Assembly (NCBI GenBank): GCA_017880705.1
Contig: JADGRS010000017.1
Location: forward strand, 1 to 17,218
Direction: 5' to 3'
Length of the DNA stretch: 17,218 nucleotides
Source of the DNA: Burkholderiales bacterium
GTDB lineage: Bacteria; Pseudomonadota; Gammaproteobacteria; Burkholderiales; Usitatibacteraceae
The stretch's first letter is position 1, and each line of letters opens with the position of its first letter. The notes under the pieces were generated by a model. That model was not told where the DNA came from. It did not search any database and saw only the letters and a list, made by a program, of their open reading frames with translations. The position numbers and the translations under genes were made by a program. Shown in pieces: positions 8,123 to 14,876 of the stretch.

Positions 8123-8685
8123 GGCCCGTCCGCGCCTGCCTCGTGATGGCGTGCATCGCGCTCGGGCCGGCGCGCGCCGCGGAGCTCGACGTGGCGTCGC
8201 TCTTCGAATCGATCGCGCACGAGCCGCCCGGCCGCGCCACCTTCCACGAGACGAAGTTCCTCGCGCTCCTCGACACGCCTCTCGAGTCGTCCGGAGAGCT
8301 CGTGTTCACGCCGCCCGATCGCCTCGAGAAACGCACGCTGAAGCCGCGGCCCGAGAGCGTCACCGTCGATCGCGATCGTGTCGTGATCGAGCGAGCCGGC
8401 AAGCGGCACTCGCTCGCGATGCGCGAGCAGCCGCAGGCGGCGGTGCTGGTGGACGGCATTCGCGCCACTCTCGCCGGCGACCTCGCCTCGCTCACGCGCA
8501 CCTATTCCGCCGCGCTCGAAGGCACGCCGGCGCGCTGGCGCCTCGTGCTTCGCCCGCTCGATCCGGCCCTGGCCGCGCTGGTGGAGCGCGTGGAGATCGG
8601 CGGCGCGCAGGCGCAGGTTCGCAGCGTCGAGATCTTCCAGGCCGACGGGGACCGCTCGGTGATGACGATCTCTCCCTCTCCGTGA
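8119..8685 (+). CDS. Periplasmic LolA-like carrier protein (ApeL type)
   Basis: This 188-residue exported protein resembles the LolA outer-membrane lipoprotein carrier. The GTG at 8119 overlaps the acyltransferase stop (GTGA) and yields a clear Sec signal peptide: basic MRPVR, a hydrophobic ACLVMACIALG core and an ARA-AE cleavage site near residue 20. A start further upstream would destroy that signal. The mature part has LolA-like features (SSGELVFTPPDRLEKRTLKP, then ERAGKRHSLAM). LolA-related proteins are standard members of aryl-polyene clusters, where they are thought to shuttle the lipid-linked product across the periplasm with the MMPL exporter encoded next. Its stop overlaps the exporter start. 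Confidence 0.88.
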   Translation: MRPVRACLVMACIALGPARAAELDVASLFESIAHEPPGRATFHETKFLALLDTPLESSGELVFTPPDRLEKRTLKPRPESVTVDRDRVVIERAGKRHSLAMREQPQAAVLVDGIRATLAGDLASLTRTYSAALEGTPARWRLVLRPLDPALAALVERVEIGGAQAQVRSVEIFQADGDRSVMTISPSP

Positions 8686-11057
8686 CCGGCCGGCGCGTCG
8701 CCGTCGTCCTCTGGCTCGCGGGCCTCGCGCTCGCCGCCGCCCAGATCGCGCAGACGCGCTTCGTCGCCGACTTCTCTTCCTTCCTGCCGCGCGCGCCCAC
8801 CGCCGAGCAGCGCCTGCTGGTCGGCCAGCTTCGCTCCGGCGCCGTGTCCCGCGTGATCCTCATCGGCATCGATGGCGGCGATGCCGCGTCGCGCGCGAAG
8901 GCCTCGCGGGCGCTCGCGCAATCGCTCGCATCGAGCCCGCTCATTTCCAGCGCGGCCAACGGCTCCGGAGGGAATTTCGAGCGCGAGAGCGGTCTGCTTC
9001 TCGCGAATCGATACGTGCTGAGCCCGCGCGTGGAGCCCGGACGCTTCACCGAGGAGGGGCTGCGGGTGGCGATCGGCGAGACCCTCGACCTCCTCGCCTC
9101 GGCGGCGGGTCTCGCCGTGAAGCCTCTGGTCGCGCGCGATCCGACGGGAGAGCTCCTCGCGACGATCGAGGAGATGCAGCCCGCCGGGGGACCGCGCCTC
9201 GTCGAGGGCGTGTGGGCTTCGCCCGACGGCTCGCGCGCGCTGCTGCTCGCGCGCACACGCGCCGCCGGCTCCGACACGGACGCGCAGGCGAAGGCCGTCT
9301 CGTTCATCGAGGATTCGTTCCGCGATGCCGCAGCCGGCGCGGGAGAGCGCGCGATGCGCCTCGTGATGACGGGCCCCGGCGTCTTCTCGGTTCGCTCGCG
9401 CGCAATGATCGTGCACGACGTCGAACGCCTCGCCGCCGTGAGCATGGCGATCGTCGCGGCGCTCCTCCTCGTCGTATACCGCTCGGCGCTCGCTCTCGGC
9501 CTCGGCCTTCTTCCGGTGGTCTCCGGCGCCGTCGCGGGGATCGCCGCGGTGTCCCTCGGGTTCGGCGCAGTGCACGGCATCACGCTCGGCTTCGGCACGA
9601 CGCTGATCGGCGAAGCGGTGGACTATTCGATCTATCTGTTCGTGCAGTCCGAACGCACCGGCGCGGCGGGCGGCGCGCGCTGGATCGAGGGCTTCTGGCC
9701 GACGATACGGCTGGGCGTCCTCACCTCCATCGCCGGGTTCTCCGCGCTGGTCTTCTCGGGCCTTCCCGGTCTCGCTCAGCTTGGCGTCTACTCGATCGCC
9801 GGGCTCATGATCGCGGCCGCGGTGACGCGCTTCGTGTTGCCGGCGCTCCTGCCCGCCTCCCTTCGCATTCGCGACCTGTCCCCCCTCGGCCTGCGCATCG
9901 CGTCGGCCGCGGCACGCCTCGCATGGGTCCGATGGGCGCTCGCGGCATTGGCGCTCGCCGCCGCGCTCGTTCTCTTCGTGCATCGCGAGACCCTGTGGGA
10001 CCCGCGGCTCTCGAGCCTCAATCCGATCTCCGCGAGCGACCGCGAGCTGGACGCGGAGCTTCGCGAAGCGCTCGGCGCTTCCGACGCGCGCCTCGTCGTC
10101 GCCGTGCGTGGCGCGAGCGCGGACGAGGCGCTCGAATCCGCGCAGCAGGTCGGCGCGCGACTCGACCCGCTCGTGGCCTCGGGCAAGCTCGCGGGCTACG
10201 AATCGCCGGCACGCTTCCTTCCCGCGGCGGCGACGCAACGCGCGCGCCTCGCGAGCCTTCCCGATAGCGCGACTCTCCGCGAGCGATTGAGCCGGGCGCT
10301 CGCGCGCTCCCCGTTGCGCGTCTCGAAGCTCGAGCCCTTCATCGCCGACGTCGAGCGAGCGCGCGGATCGCCCCTTCTCACCCGCGAAGCCATCCGCGGC
10401 ACGGCGCTCGAAGCCGCGCTCGATGGAATGCTCTTCGCGGACGAGGACGGATGGACCGCGGTCCTCGGATTGCGCGCGCCGGCGGCTGCGCCGATCGACG
10501 CGGGCGCCGTACGCGCCGCGCTTGACGGCACGGGCGCCGGGAAGGCGGTGCTCCTCGACGTCAAGCGCGAAGTCGACCGCCTCTACTCGGGATATCTCCG
10601 GCAGGCGTTCATCGCGTCCGCGGCGGGCCTCGCGGTGATTGTGGCGCTGCTCATCTTCACGCTGCGCTCGGCGCGCCGCGTCGCGCGCGTCATGGCGCCG
10701 CTCGTCGCGAGCGTCGTGGTGGTGGCCGCGTGGCATGCGCTCGCGGGCACGCGCATGTCGCTGCTGCACCTGGTGGGGCTCCTGCTGGTGGTGGCGGTGG
10801 GCTCCAACTACGCGCTTTTCTTCGACCGCATGGCGCAGGACCGCGCCGGCGCCCCGCGAACGCTCGCCTCGCTCGCGCTCGCCAACGCGACCACCGTCGC
10901 GAGCTTCGGCGTGCTGGGCCTGTCCTCGGTGCCGGTGCTCTCCGCCATCGGCTCGACCGTCGCACTCGGTGCGTTTCTGACGCTCCTGTTCGCGCTACAA
11001 TTCGCGCAGGGAGCACCACAACATGCGGACGATCATCCATACCGCGGACCCTCGTAG
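8682..11057 (+). CDS. MMPL/RND-superfamily exporter (ApeM type)
   Basis: This 791-residue polytopic transporter has the two-fold RND/MMPL layout: TM1 at 5-23, a periplasmic domain to about 248, a TM block 251-395, a TM near 417-434, a second periplasmic domain to about 640 and a final TM block 641-775. TM4 carries Asp314-Tyr315 (GEAVDYSIYLF), the expected proton-relay pair, while the equivalent spot in the second half is Asn709-Tyr710 (VGSNYALFF). The GTG at 8682 overlaps the LolA-like stop (GTGA) and puts TM1 right at the N-terminus; the long open frame upstream is a shadow. It presumably extrudes the lipid-linked polyene from the inner membrane to the periplasmic carrier. Its last 35 bases overlap the hydrolase gene. 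Confidence 0.9.
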   Translation: MTGRRVAVVLWLAGLALAAAQIAQTRFVADFSSFLPRAPTAEQRLLVGQLRSGAVSRVILIGIDGGDAASRAKASRALAQSLASSPLISSAANGSGGNFERESGLLLANRYVLSPRVEPGRFTEEGLRVAIGETLDLLASAAGLAVKPLVARDPTGELLATIEEMQPAGGPRLVEGVWASPDGSRALLLARTRAAGSDTDAQAKAVSFIEDSFRDAAAGAGERAMRLVMTGPGVFSVRSRAMIVHDVERLAAVSMAIVAALLLVVYRSALALGLGLLPVVSGAVAGIAAVSLGFGAVHGITLGFGTTLIGEAVDYSIYLFVQSERTGAAGGARWIEGFWPTIRLGVLTSIAGFSALVFSGLPGLAQLGVYSIAGLMIAAAVTRFVLPALLPASLRIRDLSPLGLRIASAAARLAWVRWALAALALAAALVLFVHRETLWDPRLSSLNPISASDRELDAELREALGASDARLVVAVRGASADEALESAQQVGARLDPLVASGKLAGYESPARFLPAAATQRARLASLPDSATLRERLSRALARSPLRVSKLEPFIADVERARGSPLLTREAIRGTALEAALDGMLFADEDGWTAVLGLRAPAAAPIDAGAVRAALDGTGAGKAVLLDVKREVDRLYSGYLRQAFIASAAGLAVIVALLIFTLRSARRVARVMAPLVASVVVVAAWHALAGTRMSLLHLVGLLLVVAVGSNYALFFDRMAQDRAGAPRTLASLALANATTVASFGVLGLSSVPVLSAIGSTVALGAFLTLLFALQFAQGAPQHADDHPYRGPS
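10996..11001 (+). promoter_or_regulatory. Candidate -10 box ahead of the hydrolase gene
   Basis: TACAAT lies 22 bases upstream of the hydrolase ATG, inside the exporter's 3' end, followed by a good GGGAG ribosome site at 11009-11013. A weak -35-like TTCTGA sits at 10975-10980 (15-base spacing). It may give the hydrolase its own transcript; the evidence is the sequence match only. Confidence 0.3.
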
Positions 11058-11676
11058 CGGCTCACCGCTCGTCATTGCGTTGCTCTCCGGGACCTATAGC
11101 GAGCCCGAGGACTTCGTGCGCGAGGGATTTCCGGCGGCGGCGCGCGCGAACGGCATCGGCGCCGAAGTGGTGATGGCCGAGGTGCGTGCGGCGTGGTTCG
11201 CCGACGGCACGATCGTCGAGCGCATCCGCGAGCACGTCGTGGCGCCCGCGCTCGAGCGCGGCCGCACGCGCATCTGGCTCGCGGGCATCTCGCTCGGCGG
11301 CCTCGCGGCGCTCTCCTACGCCGCGCGCCACGAGAGCGACATCGAAGGCATCCTCCTCATCTCTCCCTATCCCGCGACGCGCGATGTCCTGAGGGAGATG
11401 GACGCGGCCGGCGGGCTCGGCCGGTGGAAGCCCGTGATTCCCCCCGAAGGCGACCTCGAGCGCGAAGCGTGGCTCTGGCTCGCCGCGAGCCGCGGCGGGC
11501 GCCCGCCGGTGCATTGCTATTTCGCTTCCGGCGACCGTTTCGCCACGGGCCAGCGGCGCATGGCCGAAGCGGTGGCGCCCGAGCGCGTGCGCGAGCTTCC
11601 CGGCGGCCACGACTGGGCCGCATGGCGCGCCCTATGGACTGAATTCCTGTGCAACAGCAAAGCGGCGCTTCGATAG
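11023..11676 (+). CDS. Alpha/beta-hydrolase fold serine hydrolase
   Basis: This 217-residue cytoplasmic hydrolase (no signal peptide) has a plausible triad: Ser90 in the nucleophile elbow LAGISLGGLAAL, Asp171 in CYFASGDRF and His196 in LPGGHDWAAW. The oxyanion strand is near IALLSGTYS (18-26). It fits a compact esterase or thioesterase. Aryl-polyene clusters normally encode a hot-dog thioesterase (ApeK) to release or edit chains; none is seen here, so this gene may take that role, but that is inference. The ATG at 11023 has GGGAG nine bases upstream and overlaps the exporter gene by 35 bases, a looser junction than the 4-base overlaps elsewhere. Substrate is unknown. Confidence 0.82.
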   Translation: MRTIIHTADPRSGSPLVIALLSGTYSEPEDFVREGFPAAARANGIGAEVVMAEVRAAWFADGTIVERIREHVVAPALERGRTRIWLAGISLGGLAALSYAARHESDIEGILLISPYPATRDVLREMDAAGGLGRWKPVIPPEGDLEREAWLWLAASRGGRPPVHCYFASGDRFATGQRRMAEAVAPERVRELPGGHDWAAWRALWTEFLCNSKAALR

Positions 11677-11722
11677 CCCGCAATCCGGAGCGCCCTTCGC
11701 TAATGTGCTGCTGAGGGCACGG

Positions 11723-11728
11723 TATGAT
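11723..11728 (+). promoter_or_regulatory. Candidate -10 box ahead of the ketosynthase gene
   Basis: TATGAT lies in the 83-base gap between hydrolase and ketosynthase, the longest gap in the window. It is 31 bases before the ATG at 11760, so a transcript would start near 11735. No convincing -35 is visible (TTCGCT at 11696-11701 is weak and 21 bases away). It could drive a second transcription unit holding the KS-CLF-DH-KR core. Confidence 0.35.
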
Positions 11729-11759
11729 GGCTGGACCGCTCCCGCGGCGAGATCCTGAG

Positions 11760-12956
11760 ATGCGCCCCGTCCTTCTTTCCGCGTTCACGATGACGAGCTG
11801 TCTCGGCCCGGGCCTCGCGCCGGTGCGACGCGCGCTGCGCGAGGGCGCGAGCGGCCTCGCGCCTTGCCGCTTCGAGTCGGTGGAGCTCGAGACCTTCGTG
11901 GGGGAGATCGCGGGCGTGGACGAGACGCGCCTTCCGGCCGGCCTCGCGCGCTTCGACTGCCGCAACAATCGCGCCGCGGAGCTCGGCCTCGCGCAGGACG
12001 GCTTCGCCGCCGCCGTCGCGAGCGCCGCGAAGCGCGTCGGCCGCGAGCGGATCGGCGTCTTCATCGGCACGAGCACCGCCGGCATCCTGCAGACCGAGCT
12101 CGCGTATCGCAGGCGCGGCGCGGACGACGGGTCGCTGCCGGCCGACTTCGACTATCGCCGCACGCACAACACGTTCTCGGCCGCCGAATACGTGCGCGAA
12201 CGCCTCGGCCTCGCCGGGCCGTGCGCCGCGATCTCCACCGCGTGCTCGTCGAGCGCGAAGGCCTTCGCCTCGGCGAGCCGTCTCATGGAGGCGGGACTCA
12301 TCGACGCCGCGGTCGTGGGCGGCGTCGACACGCTGTGCCTCACCACGCTCTACGGATTCAACTCGCTGCAATTGCTCTCGCGCGAGCCGTGCCGTCCCTA
12401 CGACGCACACCGCGACGGCATCTCGATCGGCGAGGCCGCCGCCTTCTTCCTTCTCGAGCGGGCCGGCGGCGACGCCGACTCGATCGCGCTTCTCGGCGCC
12501 GGCGAATCGTGCGATGCGTACCACATGTCGGCCCCGCATCCCGAAGGGCTCGGTGCGCGCCGCGCCATGGAAGCGGCGCTCGGCGCGGCACGCCTGCAAA
12601 CGGGCGACATCGACTACGTGAACCTTCACGGAACCGGAACGCCGAGCAACGACGCCTCGGAGGACCAGGCCGTGCACGGGCTCTTCGGGGATTCGATCCC
12701 GGTGAATTCCACCAAGGGCATGACGGGGCACACTCTCGGCGCCGCGGGCGCGGTCGAAGCGGTCGTTTCCGTGCTTGCGATCGAGGAAGGCCGCGTTCCC
12801 GGAAGCCCCGGAACGCGCACGCTCGATCCGCAACTGCGCGCGCGTTATGAAATCGCGGGCGCGCCGCGTGACGTGCGCCGCGTGCTCAGCAACTCGTTCG
12901 GTTTCGGCGGATCCAACTGCAGCCTCGTATTCGGGCGCCTGCGACACGCGGCATGA
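11760..12956 (+). CDS. apeO: Beta-ketoacyl-ACP synthase of the polyene cluster (ApeO type)
   Basis: This 398-residue ketosynthase performs decarboxylative Claisen condensation with malonyl-ACP. The thiolase-fold triad is complete: Cys162 in ISTACSSSAKAF, His290 in VNLHGTGTPSND and His324 in STKGMTGHTLGAAG, with the C-terminal NSFGFGGSN (378-386). The open frame extends to an ATG at 11724, but the ATG at 11760 gives MRPVLLSAFTMTSCLGPG, the normal ketosynthase N-terminus, and the earlier one overlaps the -10-like box. Its stop overlaps the Cys-less partner as ATGA. Published aryl-polyene systems use an ApeO:ApeC heterodimer as KS:CLF, and the adjacency here supports the same pairing. A canonical fatty-acid FabF is less likely, given context and sequence style. 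Confidence 0.92.
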   Translation: MRPVLLSAFTMTSCLGPGLAPVRRALREGASGLAPCRFESVELETFVGEIAGVDETRLPAGLARFDCRNNRAAELGLAQDGFAAAVASAAKRVGRERIGVFIGTSTAGILQTELAYRRRGADDGSLPADFDYRRTHNTFSAAEYVRERLGLAGPCAAISTACSSSAKAFASASRLMEAGLIDAAVVGGVDTLCLTTLYGFNSLQLLSREPCRPYDAHRDGISIGEAAAFFLLERAGGDADSIALLGAGESCDAYHMSAPHPEGLGARRAMEAALGAARLQTGDIDYVNLHGTGTPSNDASEDQAVHGLFGDSIPVNSTKGMTGHTLGAAGAVEAVVSVLAIEEGRVPGSPGTRTLDPQLRARYEIAGAPRDVRRVLSNSFGFGGSNCSLVFGRLRHAA

Positions 12957-13747
12957 ATCTCGCGGCGCGCATCGAGGGGATCGGCCTCGTGGGCCCGGGA
13001 CTCGCGGACTGGAGCGGCGCGCGCGACGCGCTCGCGGGTCGCGGGCCCTTCACGTCCTCGCCTACGGTGATTCCCGCGCCGGACGCATTGCCCGCGACCG
13101 AGCGGCGCCGCGCCGGCAAGTGCGTTCGCCTTTCGCTCGCCGCGGGGCTGCAGGCCGCCGCGAGCGCGGGGCGCTCCGCGCGTGACATGGGCGCCGTCTT
13201 CGCCTCGTCCACGGGTGACGGCGAGAACCTGCACGCGATCTGCGAGGCGCTCGCCTCCGACGACCGCCTGCTCTCCCCGACGCGCTTCCACAATTCGGTG
13301 CACAACGCACCCTCGGGCTACTGGGGCATCGCGACGGGATCGGCCCACGCCGCGGACAGCCTCGCCGCTTTCGACGCGAGCTTCGGCGCGGGGCTCCTCG
13401 AAGCGTTCGGGCGCATCGCCGCGGATCCTCGGCTTCCGGTGCTGCTCATCGCCTATGATGCGCCCTACCCCGAGCCGCTGAATGCGACGCGCCCTATCCC
13501 CGATTCGTTCGCGGTCGCGCTCGCGCTCGCCTCGCCCGCGCACTCAGATCGCGGCGCCCTGGTTTCGCTCGAGGGCGCGAGGGAGCCGCCGACGACGATG
13601 GACGACGAGGCGCTCGAGGGCCTGCGCAGGAACATTCCCGCGGCGCGCTCGCTGCCGCTCCTCGCGCTCCTGGCTCGCGGCACCCCGGGGCGCGTCGTGA
13701 TCGAGTATCTCGACGGCTTCCCGCTGGAAGCGCAGGTGGGGACATGA
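12953..13747 (+). CDS. apeC: Cys-less ketosynthase-like chain-length factor (ApeC type)
   Basis: This 264-residue protein is a short ketosynthase-like domain of the Ketoacyl-synt_2 type. FHNSVHNAPSGYWGIATGS (112-130) is a signature of the family. Where the partner ketosynthase has TACSSS, this protein reads AHAADSLAAF (131-140), with no cysteine; its only cysteines, Cys57 and Cys98, are elsewhere. It also lacks the C-terminal His motifs, so it cannot condense alone. In aryl-polyene synthases such a subunit pairs with ApeO and helps define chain length. The ATG at 12953 overlaps the ketosynthase stop and its stop overlaps the dehydratase start, favouring co-translational 1:1 assembly. Confidence 0.87.
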   Translation: MNLAARIEGIGLVGPGLADWSGARDALAGRGPFTSSPTVIPAPDALPATERRRAGKCVRLSLAAGLQAAASAGRSARDMGAVFASSTGDGENLHAICEALASDDRLLSPTRFHNSVHNAPSGYWGIATGSAHAADSLAAFDASFGAGLLEAFGRIAADPRLPVLLIAYDAPYPEPLNATRPIPDSFAVALALASPAHSDRGALVSLEGAREPPTTMDDEALEGLRRNIPAARSLPLLALLARGTPGRVVIEYLDGFPLEAQVGT

Positions 13748-14163
13748 ACATCGACCGCGCCTGGCTCGCGACGCACCTGCCGCATCAGGGCGCGATGAGC
13801 CTTCTCGACGAGATCGTCGCGTGGGATGCCACGACTATCCGCGCAGTGGCGCGCAACGCCCGCGATCCCGCGCATCCGTTGCGGCGCGCGGGCGAGCTGC
13901 CGATCACGTCCGGCATCGAGTACGGCGCGCAGGCCGCCGCCGCCCACGGCGCGCTCGCCTCGAAGACTCCCTCGGGCGCGGGCCTGCTCGCGAGCGTGCG
14001 CTCCGTTGTCTTCTACGCGCGCCGGCTGGACGATGTGGGAGTCCTCGAAGTCACCGCCGAGCAGATGGGCGGCGGCGCGGCGGGAGTGCTGTACCGCTTC
14101 GAGGTCTCCTCGCGGGAGCGCAAGCTCGTCGAAGGCCGCGTCATGGTGGCGTTCGCGCCATGA
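13744..14163 (+). CDS. apeP: Hot-dog beta-hydroxyacyl-ACP dehydratase subunit (ApeP type)
   Basis: This 139-residue hot-dog protein begins like ApeP/FabA-FabZ relatives with HLPHQGAMSLLDEIVAW (11-27). PITSGIEYGAQAAAAHGAL (53-71) aligns with the FabZ catalytic-Glu helix, with Glu59 in the ExxAQ-like EYGAQ. The GHFPxxP motif carrying the catalytic His of FabZ is not present. ApeI shows the reverse pattern (His kept, Glu lost), so the two probably form one composite active site, as in the described ApeI:ApeP heterodimer. Both junctions are ATGA overlaps, to the chain-length factor upstream and the ketoreductase downstream. Confidence 0.88.
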   Translation: MNIDRAWLATHLPHQGAMSLLDEIVAWDATTIRAVARNARDPAHPLRRAGELPITSGIEYGAQAAAAHGALASKTPSGAGLLASVRSVVFYARRLDDVGVLEVTAEQMGGGAAGVLYRFEVSSRERKLVEGRVMVAFAP

Positions 14164-14867
14164 AGCGGCGCGCGCTGGTGACGGGCGGCAGCGGCGCGAT
14201 CGGCGCGGCGATCTGCCGGCGCCTCGCGGGCGATGGCTTCGAGGTGATCGTTCACGCGAACCGCCATCTCGACGCGGCGAAGGCCCTCGCCGAAGAGATC
14301 GGCGGCGCGGCGGTGGCGTTCGACGTCTGCGATGCGGCGGCAACGCACGAGGCGCTCGACGCGCTCATCGAAAGCTCGCCCATCCAGGTCGTCGTGAACA
14401 ACGCCGGCATCCACGACGACGCGGCCTTTCCCGGAATGCGCCGCGAGCAATGGCAACACGTGATCGACGTATCGCTCAACGGCTTCTTCAACGTGACGCA
14501 GCCCCTCGTGATGCCGATGGCGCGCACGCGCTGGGGGCGTATCCTCACCATCACCTCGGTCGCGGCGCAGCTCGGCAACCGCGGCCAGACAAACTACGCG
14601 GCCGCCAAGGGCGCGCTGCACTCCGCGTCCCGCTCGCTCGCGCGCGAGATCGGCAGCCGCGGCGTCACGGTGAACTGCGTCTCGCCCGGAATCATCGCGA
14701 CGCAGATGAGCGCGGAGAGCTTCGACGCCGCCGCGATCGAGCGCCTCGTGCCCCTGCGGCGCGCGGGATCCCCCGAGGACGTCGCCGGCGTCGTGGCGTT
14801 TCTCGCCTCCGACGCGGCGGGCTACATCACCGGGCAGATCATCCCGGTGAACGGAGGCATGGTCTAG
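14160..14867 (+). CDS. apeQ: 3-oxoacyl-ACP reductase (ApeQ type, FabG-like SDR)
   Basis: This 235-residue classical short-chain dehydrogenase reduces the beta-keto group after each condensation using NADPH. It shows the Rossmann motif TGGSGAIG (8-15), NNAG (80-83), Asn107, the catalytic Ser133, Tyr146 and Lys150 (YAAAK), and the C-terminal GYITGQIIPVNGGMV found in FabG proteins. The ATG at 14160 overlaps the apeP stop; the open frame runs further upstream only as a shadow. It is the last gene of the + strand cluster, ending five bases before the stop of the convergent glycosyltransferase. A housekeeping FabG is possible by sequence alone, but position makes the polyene role much more likely. 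Confidence 0.92.
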   Translation: MKRRALVTGGSGAIGAAICRRLAGDGFEVIVHANRHLDAAKALAEEIGGAAVAFDVCDAAATHEALDALIESSPIQVVVNNAGIHDDAAFPGMRREQWQHVIDVSLNGFFNVTQPLVMPMARTRWGRILTITSVAAQLGNRGQTNYAAAKGALHSASRSLAREIGSRGVTVNCVSPGIIATQMSAESFDAAAIERLVPLRRAGSPEDVAGVVAFLASDAAGYITGQIIPVNGGMV

Positions 14868-14876
14868 GGAGCCTAG
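14864..14876. repeat. Small inverted repeat holding both convergent stop codons
   Basis: CTAGG-GAG-CCTAG is a perfect 5-base inverted repeat with a 3-base centre. The left arm contains the ketoreductase TAG (14865-14867) and the right arm the TAG of the opposite-strand glycosyltransferase (14873-14875). The arms do not extend and no T-run flanks them, so a terminator function is doubtful. Confidence 0.45.

Noticed and set aside
8502..10769. A 755-codon open frame on the minus strand opposite the LolA-like and MMPL genes
   Set aside because: The product is Arg/Glu/Ala-rich low-complexity sequence with no family motif; it is the usual antisense shadow of a high-GC gene whose sense strand has clear transporter features.
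11664..11694. GGCGCT/AGCGCC inverted repeat at the hydrolase 3' end as a terminator
   Set aside because: Six-base arms with a 19-base loop and no T-run; such repeats are expected by chance in this GC-rich DNA.
11724..11759. ATG at 11724 as the ketosynthase start
   Set aside because: It adds MMAGPLPRRDPE before a normal ketosynthase N-terminus and lies inside the -10-like TATGAT; the ATG at 11760 fits the family better.
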